The notes: a model not told the origin generated them from the letters alone. DNA of 64,000 nucleotides from Pseudomonadota bacterium (GCA_023404095.1 JAEYDD010000067.1:124001-188000); one strand, 5' to 3'; positions 7,878 to 19,892 are shown, counted from the first letter of the stretch. Numbers and translations: made by a program.

Positions 7878-9865
7878 TCATCGAAATCGGGCATTATGCG
7901 CTGATCCTCGTGCTGGCGACGTCCATCGTCCAGTCGCTGCTGCCGCTTGCCGGCACGCTCAGGAAAGATCCCGCGCTGATGGCGGTGGCGCCTGCGGCGG
8001 CGACCGCCGGATTCCTGCTGACGCTCTTTTCCTTCTTTGTCCTGACTTTCGCCTACGTCACTTCGGACTTTTCGGTGCGGAACGTCTGGGAAAACTCTCA
8101 TTCGCTGAAGCCCATGATCTACAAGGTCTCCGGCGTATGGGGGAACCACGAAGGTTCGATGATGCTGTGGCTGCTGATTCTCGCCTTCTTCAGCGCGCTG
8201 GTGGCGACTTTCGGCGGCAATCTTCCCGACCGGCTGAAGGCGAACGTGCTGGCCGTGCAGGGCTGGATCACAGCCGCCTTCGCGCTCTTCATCCTTTTGA
8301 CCTCCAACCCGTTCCTGCGTCTCGATCCGGCACCGGGCGAAGGCAAGGACCTCAATCCGATCCTGCAGGACGTCGGCCTGGCGATCCATCCGCCGCTTTT
8401 GTATCTCGGCTATGTCGGTTTCTCCGTCTGCTTTTCCTTCGCGATCGCCGCGCTGATCGACGGGCGCATCGATGCGGCCTGGGCCCGCTGGGTGCGGCCG
8501 TGGGCGCTGATGGCCTGGAGCTTCCTGACGGCCGGCATCGCCATGGGATCCTACTGGGCCTATTACGAACTCGGCTGGGGCGGCTGGTGGTTCTGGGATC
8601 CGGTGGAAAACGCCTCCTTCATGCCATGGCTGGCCGGCACGGCACTCCTGCATTCGGCGCTTGTCATGGAAAAGCGCGAGGCGCTGAAGATCTGGACGGT
8701 GCTGCTCGCGATTCTGACCTTCTCGCTTTCCCTGCTCGGAACGTTCCTCGTACGCTCCGGGGTGCTGACATCGGTTCATGCCTTTGCCACCGACCCGACC
8801 CGTGGCGTGTTCATTCTTGCGATTCTGATCGTCTTCATCGGCGGTGCCCTCTCGCTGTTCGCCTTCCGCGCGCCGGCGCTGAAGGCCGGCGGGCTGTTCG
8901 CGCCGATTTCGCGCGAGGGCGCGCTGGTCTTCAACAACCTGATCCTGACGACGGCTGCCGCGACGGTGCTGACCGGCACGCTCTATCCGCTGGTGCTGGA
9001 ATCGCTGACCGGGGAAAAGATCTCGGTCGGCGCGCCGTTCTTCAACCTGACGTTCGGGCTGCTGATGGTGCCGCTTCTGCTGGCCGTGCCGTTCGGGCCG
9101 CTTCTCGCATGGAAGCGCGGCGACGTTCTTGCCGCCGGGCAACGGCTCTTCGCCGCTGTCGGTGTGGGGCTGGTGCTGGCGGCGATCGTCCAGTGGATGC
9201 ATGGCGGCGGGCCGGTGCTTTCCTATTTCGGCCTCGCGCTCGGTTTCTACATGCTGGCGGGCTCGCTGACAGACCTGGCGCTGCGGGCCGGTGTCGGCAA
9301 GGTCAGCGCGCGCATCGCGCGCAAGCGGCTGTTCGGCCTTCCGGGGTCGGCCTTCGGCACGGCGCTTGCCCATTTCGGCCTGGGCGTGACCGTGATCGGC
9401 ATCGTCGCCGTCACCGCATTCGAGACCGAGCACGTCGTCGAGATGAAGCCGGGCGCCACGGTGACCGCCGGTGGATATACCTTGACGTTCGACGGCATGC
9501 GGCAGGGTCGCGGACCCAACTACACCGATGAAAGCGGGCACTTCACCATTTCCCGCGCCGGGGTCAAGGCAGGCGAGGTCTGGTCGGCGAAGCGCTTTTA
9601 CACCGCGCGGCGGATGCCGACGACCGAGGCGGGCATCCGCACTTTCGGGCTCAGCCAGCTCTATGTGTCGCTGGGCGATCAGATGGACGATGGCGGCATC
9701 GTCGTTCGCGTCTGGTGGAAACCGATGATCCTGTGCATCTGGCTCGGCGCTCTCGTCATGATGGCCGGCGGCGCCGTGTCGCTGTTCGACCGCCGCCTGC
9801 GGATTGGTGCGCCACACGGTGCGCGCAAGACGAAGTCAGCCGCGCGCCTGGAGGCAGCGGAATGA
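7874..9865 (+). CDS. cycK: CycK/CcmF, cytochrome c heme lyase subunit
   Basis: This 663-residue polytopic membrane protein starts with GTG overlapping the cycJ stop. It contains the tryptophan-rich heme-handling motif GWGGWWFWDPVENASF (about residues 235-250) and conserved periplasmic histidines, including one near VWGNHEGSM. Its length is normal for CcmF. It transfers heme from CcmE to apocytochrome c, together with CcmH and CcmI. The cycL start overlaps its stop. Confidence 0.95.
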   Translation: MIIEIGHYALILVLATSIVQSLLPLAGTLRKDPALMAVAPAAATAGFLLTLFSFFVLTFAYVTSDFSVRNVWENSHSLKPMIYKVSGVWGNHEGSMMLWLLILAFFSALVATFGGNLPDRLKANVLAVQGWITAAFALFILLTSNPFLRLDPAPGEGKDLNPILQDVGLAIHPPLLYLGYVGFSVCFSFAIAALIDGRIDAAWARWVRPWALMAWSFLTAGIAMGSYWAYYELGWGGWWFWDPVENASFMPWLAGTALLHSALVMEKREALKIWTVLLAILTFSLSLLGTFLVRSGVLTSVHAFATDPTRGVFILAILIVFIGGALSLFAFRAPALKAGGLFAPISREGALVFNNLILTTAAATVLTGTLYPLVLESLTGEKISVGAPFFNLTFGLLMVPLLLAVPFGPLLAWKRGDVLAAGQRLFAAVGVGLVLAAIVQWMHGGGPVLSYFGLALGFYMLAGSLTDLALRAGVGKVSARIARKRLFGLPGSAFGTALAHFGLGVTVIGIVAVTAFETEHVVEMKPGATVTAGGYTLTFDGMRQGRGPNYTDESGHFTISRAGVKAGEVWSAKRFYTARRMPTTEAGIRTFGLSQLYVSLGDQMDDGGIVVRVWWKPMILCIWLGALVMMAGGAVSLFDRRLRIGAPHGARKTKSAARLEAAE

Positions 9866-10347
9866 TTCGCAAGCTGCTCCTTGCCGCGGCGTTCCTGTTC
9901 AGTTCCATCCCGGCGCTCGCCGTCAATCCGGACGAAGTCTTGTCCGATCCGGTGCTCGAGGCGCGCGCGAGGGCGTTGTCGGCCCAGTTGCGCTGCATGG
10001 TTTGCCAGAACCAGTCGATTGACGATTCCAATGCCGAGCTTGCCCGCGACCTGAGGCTCCTCGTGCGCGAGCGGATCTCAGGTGGAGACAGCGACGAGGC
10101 CGTGATCGACTATGTCGTCTCTCGCTACGGCGAGTTCGTGCTGCTCAAGCCGCGGCTGAAGCCAGAGACGATTTTGCTGTGGGGCGCGCCGATCGTCCTT
10201 TTTCTGGGCGGGGCGGTCGCGATGGCCCTGTTCGTCCGTCGCCGTTCCGGACAGGCCGTCGGCGAGCCTTTGACGGCGGACGAGAAGGCGGCGCTTGAAC
10301 GCATCGTGGGGACGGATCGGCCGGACAGAGGGGCTGGTTCGCAATAG
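9862..10347 (+). CDS. cycL: CycL/CcmH, apocytochrome c thiol oxidoreductase
   Basis: This 161-residue protein has a signal peptide ending near PALA, the redox motif RCMVCQNQS (C45 and C48) and a C-terminal transmembrane helix (about residues 107-127). CcmH keeps the CxxCH cysteines of apocytochrome c reduced for heme attachment. The start at 9862 overlaps the cycK stop (ATGA); longer upstream extensions of the frame are shadows of cycK. It is the last gene of the cyc operon. Confidence 0.95.
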   Translation: MIRKLLLAAAFLFSSIPALAVNPDEVLSDPVLEARARALSAQLRCMVCQNQSIDDSNAELARDLRLLVRERISGGDSDEAVIDYVVSRYGEFVLLKPRLKPETILLWGAPIVLFLGGAVAMALFVRRRSGQAVGEPLTADEKAALERIVGTDRPDRGAGSQ

Positions 10348-10375
10348 TGTTGCCGCAATCGGCGCGTTGCGGCCA

Positions 10376-10417
10376 ACATTACGAAAAATTCATGCCACGG
10401 ACAGTGCACCGTAATGT
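10376..10417. promoter_or_regulatory. Inverted repeat upstream of degP
   Basis: ACATTACG (10376-10383) and CGTAATGT (10410-10417) are perfect inverted repeats separated by 26 bp, lying 60-100 bp upstream of the degP start. They could be a paired operator (half-sites about three helical turns apart) or the arms of a leader hairpin. No binding protein can be assigned from sequence. Confidence 0.4.
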
Positions 10418-10477
10418 GCGAGGACCTATCTCTTGGTCATCGATCTCCAGTCGAGCCAACAGAGAAAAGGTTCTGCG

Positions 10478-12055
10478 ATGTCTAAACAAGTTTCCCTCCG
10501 TCCCTCTTTCAAGACGGTCCTGAAGACCTCGACCGTTGCCGGTCTCGCCGCGCTGATGCTCGCGACAGGCATTCCGGCGCAGGTCGCCCAGTCCTTCGCC
10601 GAACCCGTCAAGGTGACGGCACCCCAGGTGGCAAGCTTCGGGGACGTTGTCGATGCGGTATCGCCGGCGGTCGTTTCCGTTCGCGTGCAGTCGGACGTCA
10701 AGCCCGTCTCCGACGACAGCAACGGCTTTGGCTTCAACTTCGGCGGCCGCGGTTTCGATGAACTGCCGGACGACCATCCGCTGAAGCGCTTCTTCCGCGA
10801 ATTCGGCGGCCCTGACGGTGGCCCGCGTGCGGATCGCGATCCCGGCCAGCGCCAGTTCGGCGACAAGGACGGCGGCAAGCGCAAGGGTCACCTGCGCCCG
10901 ACCTCCCAGGGGTCCGGCTTCTTCATCTCCGAAGACGGCTACATCGTCACCAACAACCACGTCGTTGACGACGGCGCCGCCTTCACGATCATCATGAACG
11001 ACGGCACCGAACTGGACGCCAAGCTGGTCGGCAAGGACAGCCGCACCGACCTCGCCGTGCTCAAGGTCGACAACAAGGAGAACCGCAAGTTCACCTACGT
11101 CACCTTTGCCGACGACAGCAAGGTGCGCGTCGGCGACTGGGTCGTCGCCGTCGGCAACCCGTTCGGTCTGGGTGGCACGGTCACCGCCGGCATCATCTCG
11201 GCCCGCGGCCGCGACATCGGCTCTGGCCCCTATGACGACTACCTGCAGATCGACGCTGCGGTGAACCGCGGCAACTCGGGCGGTCCGGCCTTCGATCTGA
11301 ATGGTCAGGTCGTCGGCATCAACACGGCAATCTTCTCGCCCTCGGGTGGCAACGTCGGCATCGCGTTTGCGATCCCCGCGTCGGTCGCAAAGGACGTCGT
11401 GTCCGACCTGATGAAGGATGGCAAGGTCGATCGTGGTTGGCTTGGCGTCCAGATCCAGCCGGTGACGAAGGACATCGCCGAATCGCTCGGCCTGGCAGAG
11501 GCACAGGGTGCGCTCGTCGTCGAACCGCAGGCCGGTTCGCCGGGTGAGAAGGCCGGTATCAAGAAGGGCGACGTGATCACCGCTCTCGATGGCGATACCA
11601 TCAAGGACCCGCGCGACCTCGCAAAGCGTGTGGCCGTGGTCAAGCCTGGAACGAATGTCGAGCTTTCGGTATGGCGCAATGGCAAGTCCGAGACCGTCAA
11701 GGTCGAGATCGCCAAGCTGGAGGCCGACAAGCAGGCGTCTTCCGAGCAGCAGTCCGCACCTGACCAGCAGCCTTCTGCCCAGGAAGAACTCGCCAGCCTC
11801 GGAATCTCCGTAACCCCGTCCGATGACGGCAGCGGTGTCACCGTTGCCGCGGTGGACCCGGACTCCGATGCGAGCGATCGCGGCCTGAAGGAAGGCGATC
11901 GCATCACGTCCGTCAACAACCAGGAAATCAAGTCGGCTGACGATATCACGAAGGTCATTGAACAGGCACGCAAGGACGGTCGTTCCAAGGCGTTGTTCCA
12001 GGTCGAGACCGACAACGGCAGCCGCTTCCTCGCCCTGCCGATCGACCAGGGCTGA
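10478..12055 (+). CDS. degP: DegP/HtrA periplasmic serine protease
   Basis: The ATG at 10478 follows AGAAAAGG and gives 525 residues with a signal peptide ending around the IPAQVAQSFA region. The trypsin-like domain has catalytic H161 (TNNHVVDDG), D191 (DSRTDLAVL) and S267 (RGNSGGP). Two PDZ domains follow (about 300-390 and 425-515), separated by a Gln/Ser-rich linker. A Gly/Asp-rich insertion (about residues 85-130) precedes the protease fold. It degrades or refolds misfolded envelope proteins. A strong hairpin follows it, so it is probably a separate unit from the next two-component genes. Confidence 0.95.
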   Translation: MSKQVSLRPSFKTVLKTSTVAGLAALMLATGIPAQVAQSFAEPVKVTAPQVASFGDVVDAVSPAVVSVRVQSDVKPVSDDSNGFGFNFGGRGFDELPDDHPLKRFFREFGGPDGGPRADRDPGQRQFGDKDGGKRKGHLRPTSQGSGFFISEDGYIVTNNHVVDDGAAFTIIMNDGTELDAKLVGKDSRTDLAVLKVDNKENRKFTYVTFADDSKVRVGDWVVAVGNPFGLGGTVTAGIISARGRDIGSGPYDDYLQIDAAVNRGNSGGPAFDLNGQVVGINTAIFSPSGGNVGIAFAIPASVAKDVVSDLMKDGKVDRGWLGVQIQPVTKDIAESLGLAEAQGALVVEPQAGSPGEKAGIKKGDVITALDGDTIKDPRDLAKRVAVVKPGTNVELSVWRNGKSETVKVEIAKLEADKQASSEQQSAPDQQPSAQEELASLGISVTPSDDGSGVTVAAVDPDSDASDRGLKEGDRITSVNNQEIKSADDITKVIEQARKDGRSKALFQVETDNGSRFLALPIDQG

Positions 12056-12074
12056 CCCGCACAGCTCGATCCTG

Positions 12075-12104
12075 GCGCCGCGAAATCGCAAGGTTTCGCG
12101 GCGC
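12075..12104 (+). terminator. Intrinsic-type terminator after degP
   Basis: GCGCCGCGAAA and TTTCGCGGCGC form a perfect 11-bp stem with an 8-nt loop, starting 19 nt after the degP stop. Only a short T pair follows. Confidence 0.7.
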
Positions 12105-12189
12105 TTGCGTCGAGACACCGGACATTTCGCCATTCCGGAAGTCGCAGACAACCTGTTCAATCTCGCTATAACCCGTGTAAGGTTCATCC

Positions 12190-12873
12190 ATGAAGATACT
12201 GATTGTAGAAGATGATCTGGATGCGGCCGCCTACCTGACCAAGGCGTTTCGCGAGGCGGGGATCGTTTCCGATCACGCCAGCGATGGAGATAGCGGGCTG
12301 TTTCTGGCAACCGAGAATTCGTACGACGCGCTCGTCGTCGACCGCATGCTGCCCCGGCGCGACGGCCTGTCGCTGATTTCCGAGTTGCGCGCGCGCGGCA
12401 TCCACACGCCCGCCCTGATCCTTTCGGCATTGGGCCAGGTCGACGACCGGGTGACGGGTCTGCGCGCCGGCGGCGACGACTACCTGCCCAAACCCTATGC
12501 CTTCAGCGAGCTCCTGGCGCGTGTCGAGGTGCTCGGCCGGCGCAAGGGCACCCCTGAACAGGACATGACGTACCGGGTCGGCGACCTCGAACTCGACCGG
12601 CTGGCGCACGTGGTGCGCCGCGGCGGCCGGGAAATCCTGCTGCAGCCGCGTGAATTCCGCCTGCTCGAGTACCTGATGAAGAATGCCGGCCAGGTGGTGA
12701 CGCGAACCATGCTGCTCGAAAACGTGTGGGACTATCACTTCGATCCGCAGACCAACGTCATCGACGTGCACGTCTCGCGCCTGCGCTCCAAGATCGAGAA
12801 GGACTTCGACCAGCCCCTGCTGCGCACGGTACGGGGCGCCGGCTACATGATCAAGGACGAGGTATCCGCCTGA
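12190..12873 (+). CDS. OmpR-family response regulator
   Basis: This 227-residue regulator has a receiver domain with EDD at 7-9, phosphoacceptor D51 (VVDRMLP) and the LPKPY lysine. The winged-helix output domain contains REFRLLEYL and ends in VRGAGYMIK. The kinase gene starts on the base after its stop codon, so the pair is an operon. It resembles the CopR/QseB-like branch of the OmpR family. The degP-TCS-glnE order is as I recall it from Sinorhizobium; the regulon is unknown to me. Confidence 0.9.
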   Translation: MKILIVEDDLDAAAYLTKAFREAGIVSDHASDGDSGLFLATENSYDALVVDRMLPRRDGLSLISELRARGIHTPALILSALGQVDDRVTGLRAGGDDYLPKPYAFSELLARVEVLGRRKGTPEQDMTYRVGDLELDRLAHVVRRGGREILLQPREFRLLEYLMKNAGQVVTRTMLLENVWDYHFDPQTNVIDVHVSRLRSKIEKDFDQPLLRTVRGAGYMIKDEVSA

Positions 12874-14292
12874 ATGCTGTCGGGAATGGCGACACTTTTC
12901 CGCACGACCGCGGTTCGCCTGTCCGGGCTCTACATCCTGCTGTTTGCCGCCTGTGCGGCATTCCTGGTCTTCTACGTCACCTCCATGTCGGAAAACCTGC
13001 TGCGGCAGCAGATGCGCGAGACCGTGATCAGCGAGGTCGCAGAGATCCAGGACGTCTTCAACCGGGCCGGTATGAACGGCCTTCTCAGAACGCTGGAGCG
13101 CCGCGCCCGCCAACCCGGCGCCAACCTCTACATCATCGCCAATCCCGCAGGCGAGATCCTTGCCGGCAACGTGCTGTCCCTCCAGCCCGGCGTTCTGGAC
13201 AGGGATGGCTGGACCGAGACGCCCTTTCGCTACGAGCGATTCGGCGACGAAGGAAAGTCCGAGCGGCATGCCGCACGCGCTGAAGTCTTTTTGCTTTCCA
13301 ACGGGCTGAAGATACTGGTCGGCCGTGACCTCGGCGAGCCGGAGCACTTCCGCGGCCTGGTGCGGCAGGCGCTGGTCGTCGCGCTCGGCATCATGGGCAT
13401 TGGCGCGCTGGCGATCTGGTACCTGATCGGCCGTAACGCGTTGCGCCGTATGGACCGCATGTCGGACGCCAGCCAGCGTATCATGGACGGCGACCTCAGC
13501 CAGCGCCTGCCGGTCGGACGGTCGGGCGACGAGTTCGACCGGCTTTCGGAATCCCTGAATTCCATGCTGGGGCGTATCGAGAAGCTGAATGAAGGCCTGC
13601 GGCAGGTCTCCGACAACATCGCCCATGATCTCAAGACGCCGCTGACGCGACTTCGCAACAAGGCAGAAGCGGCGCTTGCCGGCAAGACCAAGCCAGAAGA
13701 GTATCGCGAGGCGCTTTCGGAGATGATTGCGGAATCCGACCAGTTGATCCGCACCTTCAACGCGCTTTTGATGATCTCGCGGGTCGAGGCGGGCTCGGCG
13801 GTCGCCGAAATGCTGCCTGTCGACCTATCGCAGATCGTCTCGGACTGCGTCGAGCTCTACGAGCCGGCAGCCGAGGAGGCCGGTTTGGCCGTGACCGCCG
13901 ATGTCGCACCCGATATCCATATCACCGGCAATCGCGAACTGATCGGGCAGGCACTCGGCAATCTCCTGGACAATGCGATCAAGTATGCGGAAGGCGCCGC
14001 GGACGGCCGGATTTGCGTGCGTCTGGAACGCGAAGGCGAGTGGGCGGTCGTCTCGGTTTCCGACAACGGCCCCGGCATTCCCGCAGAAGAGCGCGCCAAC
14101 GTGCTCAAGCGCTTCGTTCGCCTCGACAAGAGCCGGAGCAAGCCTGGGACGGGTCTGGGCCTTTCGCTGGTGGAGGCGGTGATGGAGGTGCATCACGGCA
14201 GCCTCGCGCTCGGCGAGACCGGCGAGGGCGTCGATGCCAAGGGACTGACGGCGACGATGCGTTTTCCGGCTGCAGTGCCGGCAAAGTCCTGA
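12874..14292 (+). CDS. Membrane sensor histidine kinase paired with the upstream regulator
   Basis: This 472-residue kinase has transmembrane helices at about residues 13-36 and 165-187, with a periplasmic sensor domain of about 125 residues. A HAMP domain is followed by a HisKA domain with H251 in NIAHDLKTPLTRLR and an HATPase domain (LGNLLDNAIKYA, SDNGPGIP, GTGLGLSLVEA). The start is directly adjacent to the regulator stop. The signal is unknown. Proximity to degP suggests envelope stress, but a hairpin separates them and nothing in the sequence proves the link. Confidence 0.88.
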   Translation: MLSGMATLFRTTAVRLSGLYILLFAACAAFLVFYVTSMSENLLRQQMRETVISEVAEIQDVFNRAGMNGLLRTLERRARQPGANLYIIANPAGEILAGNVLSLQPGVLDRDGWTETPFRYERFGDEGKSERHAARAEVFLLSNGLKILVGRDLGEPEHFRGLVRQALVVALGIMGIGALAIWYLIGRNALRRMDRMSDASQRIMDGDLSQRLPVGRSGDEFDRLSESLNSMLGRIEKLNEGLRQVSDNIAHDLKTPLTRLRNKAEAALAGKTKPEEYREALSEMIAESDQLIRTFNALLMISRVEAGSAVAEMLPVDLSQIVSDCVELYEPAAEEAGLAVTADVAPDIHITGNRELIGQALGNLLDNAIKYAEGAADGRICVRLEREGEWAVVSVSDNGPGIPAEERANVLKRFVRLDKSRSKPGTGLGLSLVEAVMEVHHGSLALGETGEGVDAKGLTATMRFPAAVPAKS

Positions 14293-14456
14293 CGCCTGCC
14301 GCCTGTTCGAACCCGCTGTCCGAACGGAATTTGCTGACCATTCAGCCGCTTTCTCTTCCGGGATCGGTTTTCGTCGCTGGCCTTGGCTGGTAGAGGAGGG
14401 AGAGGGGATCGAGGGCAGGGCGGTCTTGCGAAGGCCCGCCCAATCGGAGGAGAACC

Positions 14457-17414
14457 ATGAGGCTGACAGACGAAACGCGCCTGAGCGATATCTGTGCGTG
14501 CAAGATTCGGCCGCTCAGCCAGACGGAGGTGAAGTCGGTCATCTCCGACCTGAAGGATATCGCGCGTGACCGTCAGGATGTTGCCGAGCTGATGGCATCG
14601 GAGTCGGTTCTGAAGGACTTCGTCGTCGCGGCATTTTCGCTTTCGCCGTTCTTGCGCGATACCGCACGCGTCTCACCGGAACTTCTGTCCATTGCCATTG
14701 CCAAGCCGCTCCAGCCGGAGCTTCGACAGGCCATTGCCGAGGCGCGCGGGGCATGGGACCCGGCGTTGAACGCCGACGTCTCCGAGGCGGCGGTCATGGC
14801 GCGGCTGAGAAGGGCCAAGCGGAAGGTCGCATTCCTCACCGCGATGGCCGACCTTGCCAAGCTGATCGACGGGCGGCAGACGACCGCACTTTTAAGCGAT
14901 CTGGCCGAGGCTGCGGTGTGCGCGGCGATGGATCACCTGCTGCTGTCGGCGGAATCGTCCGGCAAGGTGAAGCTGAAGGACAGCACTCGTCCCTCGGCCG
15001 GATCGGGCGTGATCGTGCTCGGCATGGGCAAGCTCGGCGCCGGCGAACTCAACTATTCTTCCGATATCGACCTCGTGGTCTTCTTCGACCCTCAAGCGGA
15101 GATCGCACTCAATCCGGTCGAGGCAACGGAGACCTTTGCAAGGCTGGTTCGGCGGCTGATCCGAATCATGCAGGAGCGGACGGCCGACGGCTACGTGTTC
15201 CGCACCGATCTCCGTCTACGGCCAGATCCGGGCGCCACGCCGCTGGCGATATCGGTCGATTCGGCCATGCTGTATTACGAAAGCCGCGGCCAGAACTGGG
15301 AGCGCGCTGCCTTCATCAAGGCCAAGGCCATCGCCGGCGACGTGCCCGCCGGCGAGAGCTTCCTGCGCGAGCTGACGCCCTTCGTCTTCCGCAAGTATCT
15401 CGACTATGCCGCGATCGCCGACATCCATTCGATCAAGCGCCAGATCCATGTACACAAGGGACATGGGGAAATCGCGGTGAAGGGCCACAACGTCAAGCTC
15501 GGCCGCGGCGGCATTCGCGAGATCGAATTTTTCGTCCAGACCCAGCAACTGATCGCGGGCGGGCGCATGCCGGCGCTCAGGCTACGTTCGACGGAGGCGA
15601 TGCTGCAGGAGCTGGCGCGCACGGGCTGGATCGATGCGGCGACCGCGACCGAACTGACCGAGGCATACTGGTTCCTGCGCGACGTCGAGCATCGTATCCA
15701 GATGGTCCGCGACGAACAGACCCATGTGCTTCCGGAGACCGAGGCCGACCTCAAGCGCATAGCTTTCATGATGGGCTTTGCCGATACGGCCGCATTCGCG
15801 GACGCGCTCGTCACGGTGCTGAAGACGGTGGAACGCCGCTATGGAGACCTGTTCGAGCAGGAGGCGAAGCTCTCCACCGAAGGCGGTAACCTGGTCTTCA
15901 CCGGGCAGAGGGACGATCCCGATACGCTTGCCACCCTACGCAAGCTGGGATTCCAGCGGCCCGAGGCGATCTCGCAGACGATCCGCACCTGGCATTACGG
16001 GCGCTACCGCGCCACCCAGTCCGTTGAGGCGCGCGAGCGCCTGACGGAGTTGACGCCGGAGCTTCTAAGAGTGTTCGGCGAAAGCAAGCGCGCGGACGAG
16101 GCATTGCTGCGCTTCGATACCTTCCTTTCGGGTCTGCCGGCGGGGATCCAGCTGTTTTCGCTGCTTGGCAATAATCCGCGGCTGCTGTCGCTGATCGTCA
16201 ATGTCATGTCCTCCGCGCCGAGACTGGCCGAGATCATCGCGGCGCGTCCGCACGTCTTCGACGGCATTCTGGATCCCCGGCTTCTGGCGGAACTGCCGAC
16301 ACGAACCTCCCTGGCCGAGCGGATTGCGGCGTTCCTGTCCGGCGCGCGCCACTATGAGGAGGTGCTCGACCGGCTGCGCATCATTGCCGCCGAACAGCGC
16401 TTCCTGATCGGCATCCGGCTGCTGACAGGCGCGATCGGCGGCGCGCAGGCGGGGCGCGCGTTCACACATGTCGCCGATCTGATCATCGAGGCGGCGCTTT
16501 GCGCCGTCCAGCGCGAGATCGAGGCCGCGCATGGTGTGTTCCCCTGCGGGCGCGTCGCAGTCCTCGGCATGGGCAAGCTCGGCAGCTTCGAACTGACCGA
16601 CGGTTCCGACGTCGATCTCATCCTGCTCTATGACCACGAGGGGCATGCTGCGAGCGAATCGGATGGGCCAAAGCCCCTGGATGCGACGCGCTACTACGCG
16701 CGGATGACCCAGCGCCTGATCGCGGCGCTGTCGGCGCCGACAGCAGAGGGTGTGCTGTACGAGGTCGACATGCGGCTTCGCCCGTCGGGCAACAAGGGGC
16801 CGGTGGCGACGCGTATCGCATCCTTCGCCAAGTATCAGGAGGAGGAGGCGTGGACGTGGGAGCACATGGCGCTGACCCGCGCACGCGTGGTCTGTGGCGA
16901 CGAAAGCCTGGCGGAAGAGGCACGCACCACGATCTGTAAACTGCTGGAGCGAAAACGCGACGTTTCGGCGATCGTGAAGGACGTGGCCGAAATGCGCGCC
17001 CTTATCGAGCAGGAGAAGGCCCCGAGGGACATCTGGGACCTGAAGCTCATCCCCGGCGGGCTGATCGACATCGAGTTCATCGCCCAGTTCCTGACACTCG
17101 TCGGGCCTGCGCGCGGGATCGGGCTTCCGGCAACCGCCATGCCGACAGGCGAGGCGCTGGCGATCGTTGCCCGCGGACAGATGGATCCGAACAGCCTCGA
17201 CACCATCTTGCAGGCGCTGCGGACCTATACCGAGATTTCCCAGATCGTGCGCCTCTGCATCGACGGCGCCTTCGATCCGAAGGATGCGCCGGCCGGGCTT
17301 GTCGACCTCGTCTGCCGGGCTGGCGATTGCCCGGACCTCAAGACGCTGGAGGCCGAGCTGCGCCGGCTATCGAAAGCGGTGCGGCGCATTTTCCAGGCGA
17401 CCGTCACCGCCTGA
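14457..17414 (+). CDS. glnE: GlnE, bifunctional glutamine synthetase adenylyltransferase/adenylyl-removing enzyme
   Basis: This 985-residue protein has the two-nucleotidyltransferase layout of GlnE. The first catalytic motif, LGMGKLGAGELNYSSDIDLV, lies at about residue 188 (adenylyl-removing half). The second, LGMGKLGSFELTDGSDVDLI, is near residue 701 (adenylylating half). Each is followed by the helical GlnD-UTase-associated region. Together with PII protein it tunes glutamine synthetase activity to nitrogen status. The start follows a strong GGAGGAGAACC site. It is convergent with pleC with only 21 bp between the stops and no hairpin. Confidence 0.97.
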   Translation: MRLTDETRLSDICACKIRPLSQTEVKSVISDLKDIARDRQDVAELMASESVLKDFVVAAFSLSPFLRDTARVSPELLSIAIAKPLQPELRQAIAEARGAWDPALNADVSEAAVMARLRRAKRKVAFLTAMADLAKLIDGRQTTALLSDLAEAAVCAAMDHLLLSAESSGKVKLKDSTRPSAGSGVIVLGMGKLGAGELNYSSDIDLVVFFDPQAEIALNPVEATETFARLVRRLIRIMQERTADGYVFRTDLRLRPDPGATPLAISVDSAMLYYESRGQNWERAAFIKAKAIAGDVPAGESFLRELTPFVFRKYLDYAAIADIHSIKRQIHVHKGHGEIAVKGHNVKLGRGGIREIEFFVQTQQLIAGGRMPALRLRSTEAMLQELARTGWIDAATATELTEAYWFLRDVEHRIQMVRDEQTHVLPETEADLKRIAFMMGFADTAAFADALVTVLKTVERRYGDLFEQEAKLSTEGGNLVFTGQRDDPDTLATLRKLGFQRPEAISQTIRTWHYGRYRATQSVEARERLTELTPELLRVFGESKRADEALLRFDTFLSGLPAGIQLFSLLGNNPRLLSLIVNVMSSAPRLAEIIAARPHVFDGILDPRLLAELPTRTSLAERIAAFLSGARHYEEVLDRLRIIAAEQRFLIGIRLLTGAIGGAQAGRAFTHVADLIIEAALCAVQREIEAAHGVFPCGRVAVLGMGKLGSFELTDGSDVDLILLYDHEGHAASESDGPKPLDATRYYARMTQRLIAALSAPTAEGVLYEVDMRLRPSGNKGPVATRIASFAKYQEEEAWTWEHMALTRARVVCGDESLAEEARTTICKLLERKRDVSAIVKDVAEMRALIEQEKAPRDIWDLKLIPGGLIDIEFIAQFLTLVGPARGIGLPATAMPTGEALAIVARGQMDPNSLDTILQALRTYTEISQIVRLCIDGAFDPKDAPAGLVDLVCRAGDCPDLKTLEAELRRLSKAVRRIFQATVTA

Positions 17415-17435
17415 GATCGGCGTTTCGGGTGCTTG

Positions 17436-19784
<2,349 letters not shown>

Positions 19785-19877
19785 GTCCAATACCCTGTTT
19801 CCTCTGGTGATTCGGAAATGCCGCATCCGAATCTAAGCTAATGAATCATTCGCGATTCACCTTGTCCAGAGGAAACG

Positions 19878-19892
19878 GTAAAACTTTGTTAA
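19878..19892 (-). promoter_or_regulatory. CtrA-like box upstream of pleC
   Basis: Read on the pleC strand the site is TTAA-N7-TTAC, one base from the CtrA consensus TTAA-N7-TTAA. It lies about 95-110 bp upstream of the chosen pleC start, in an AT-rich stretch of an otherwise GC-rich region. A separate hyphenated palindrome (TGAATC-N6-GATTCA, 19842-19859) lies between it and the gene. This is a sequence match only. Confidence 0.4.

Noticed and set aside
7802..9817. 671-residue open frame on the minus strand
   Set aside because: It is antisense to cycK, full of His/Arg/Gln/Gly with no recognisable motif, a high-GC shadow.
10379..12430. 683-residue minus-strand frame opposite degP
   Set aside because: The plus strand encodes an unmistakable HtrA protease; the antisense frame has low-complexity Arg/Asp composition and no start signal.
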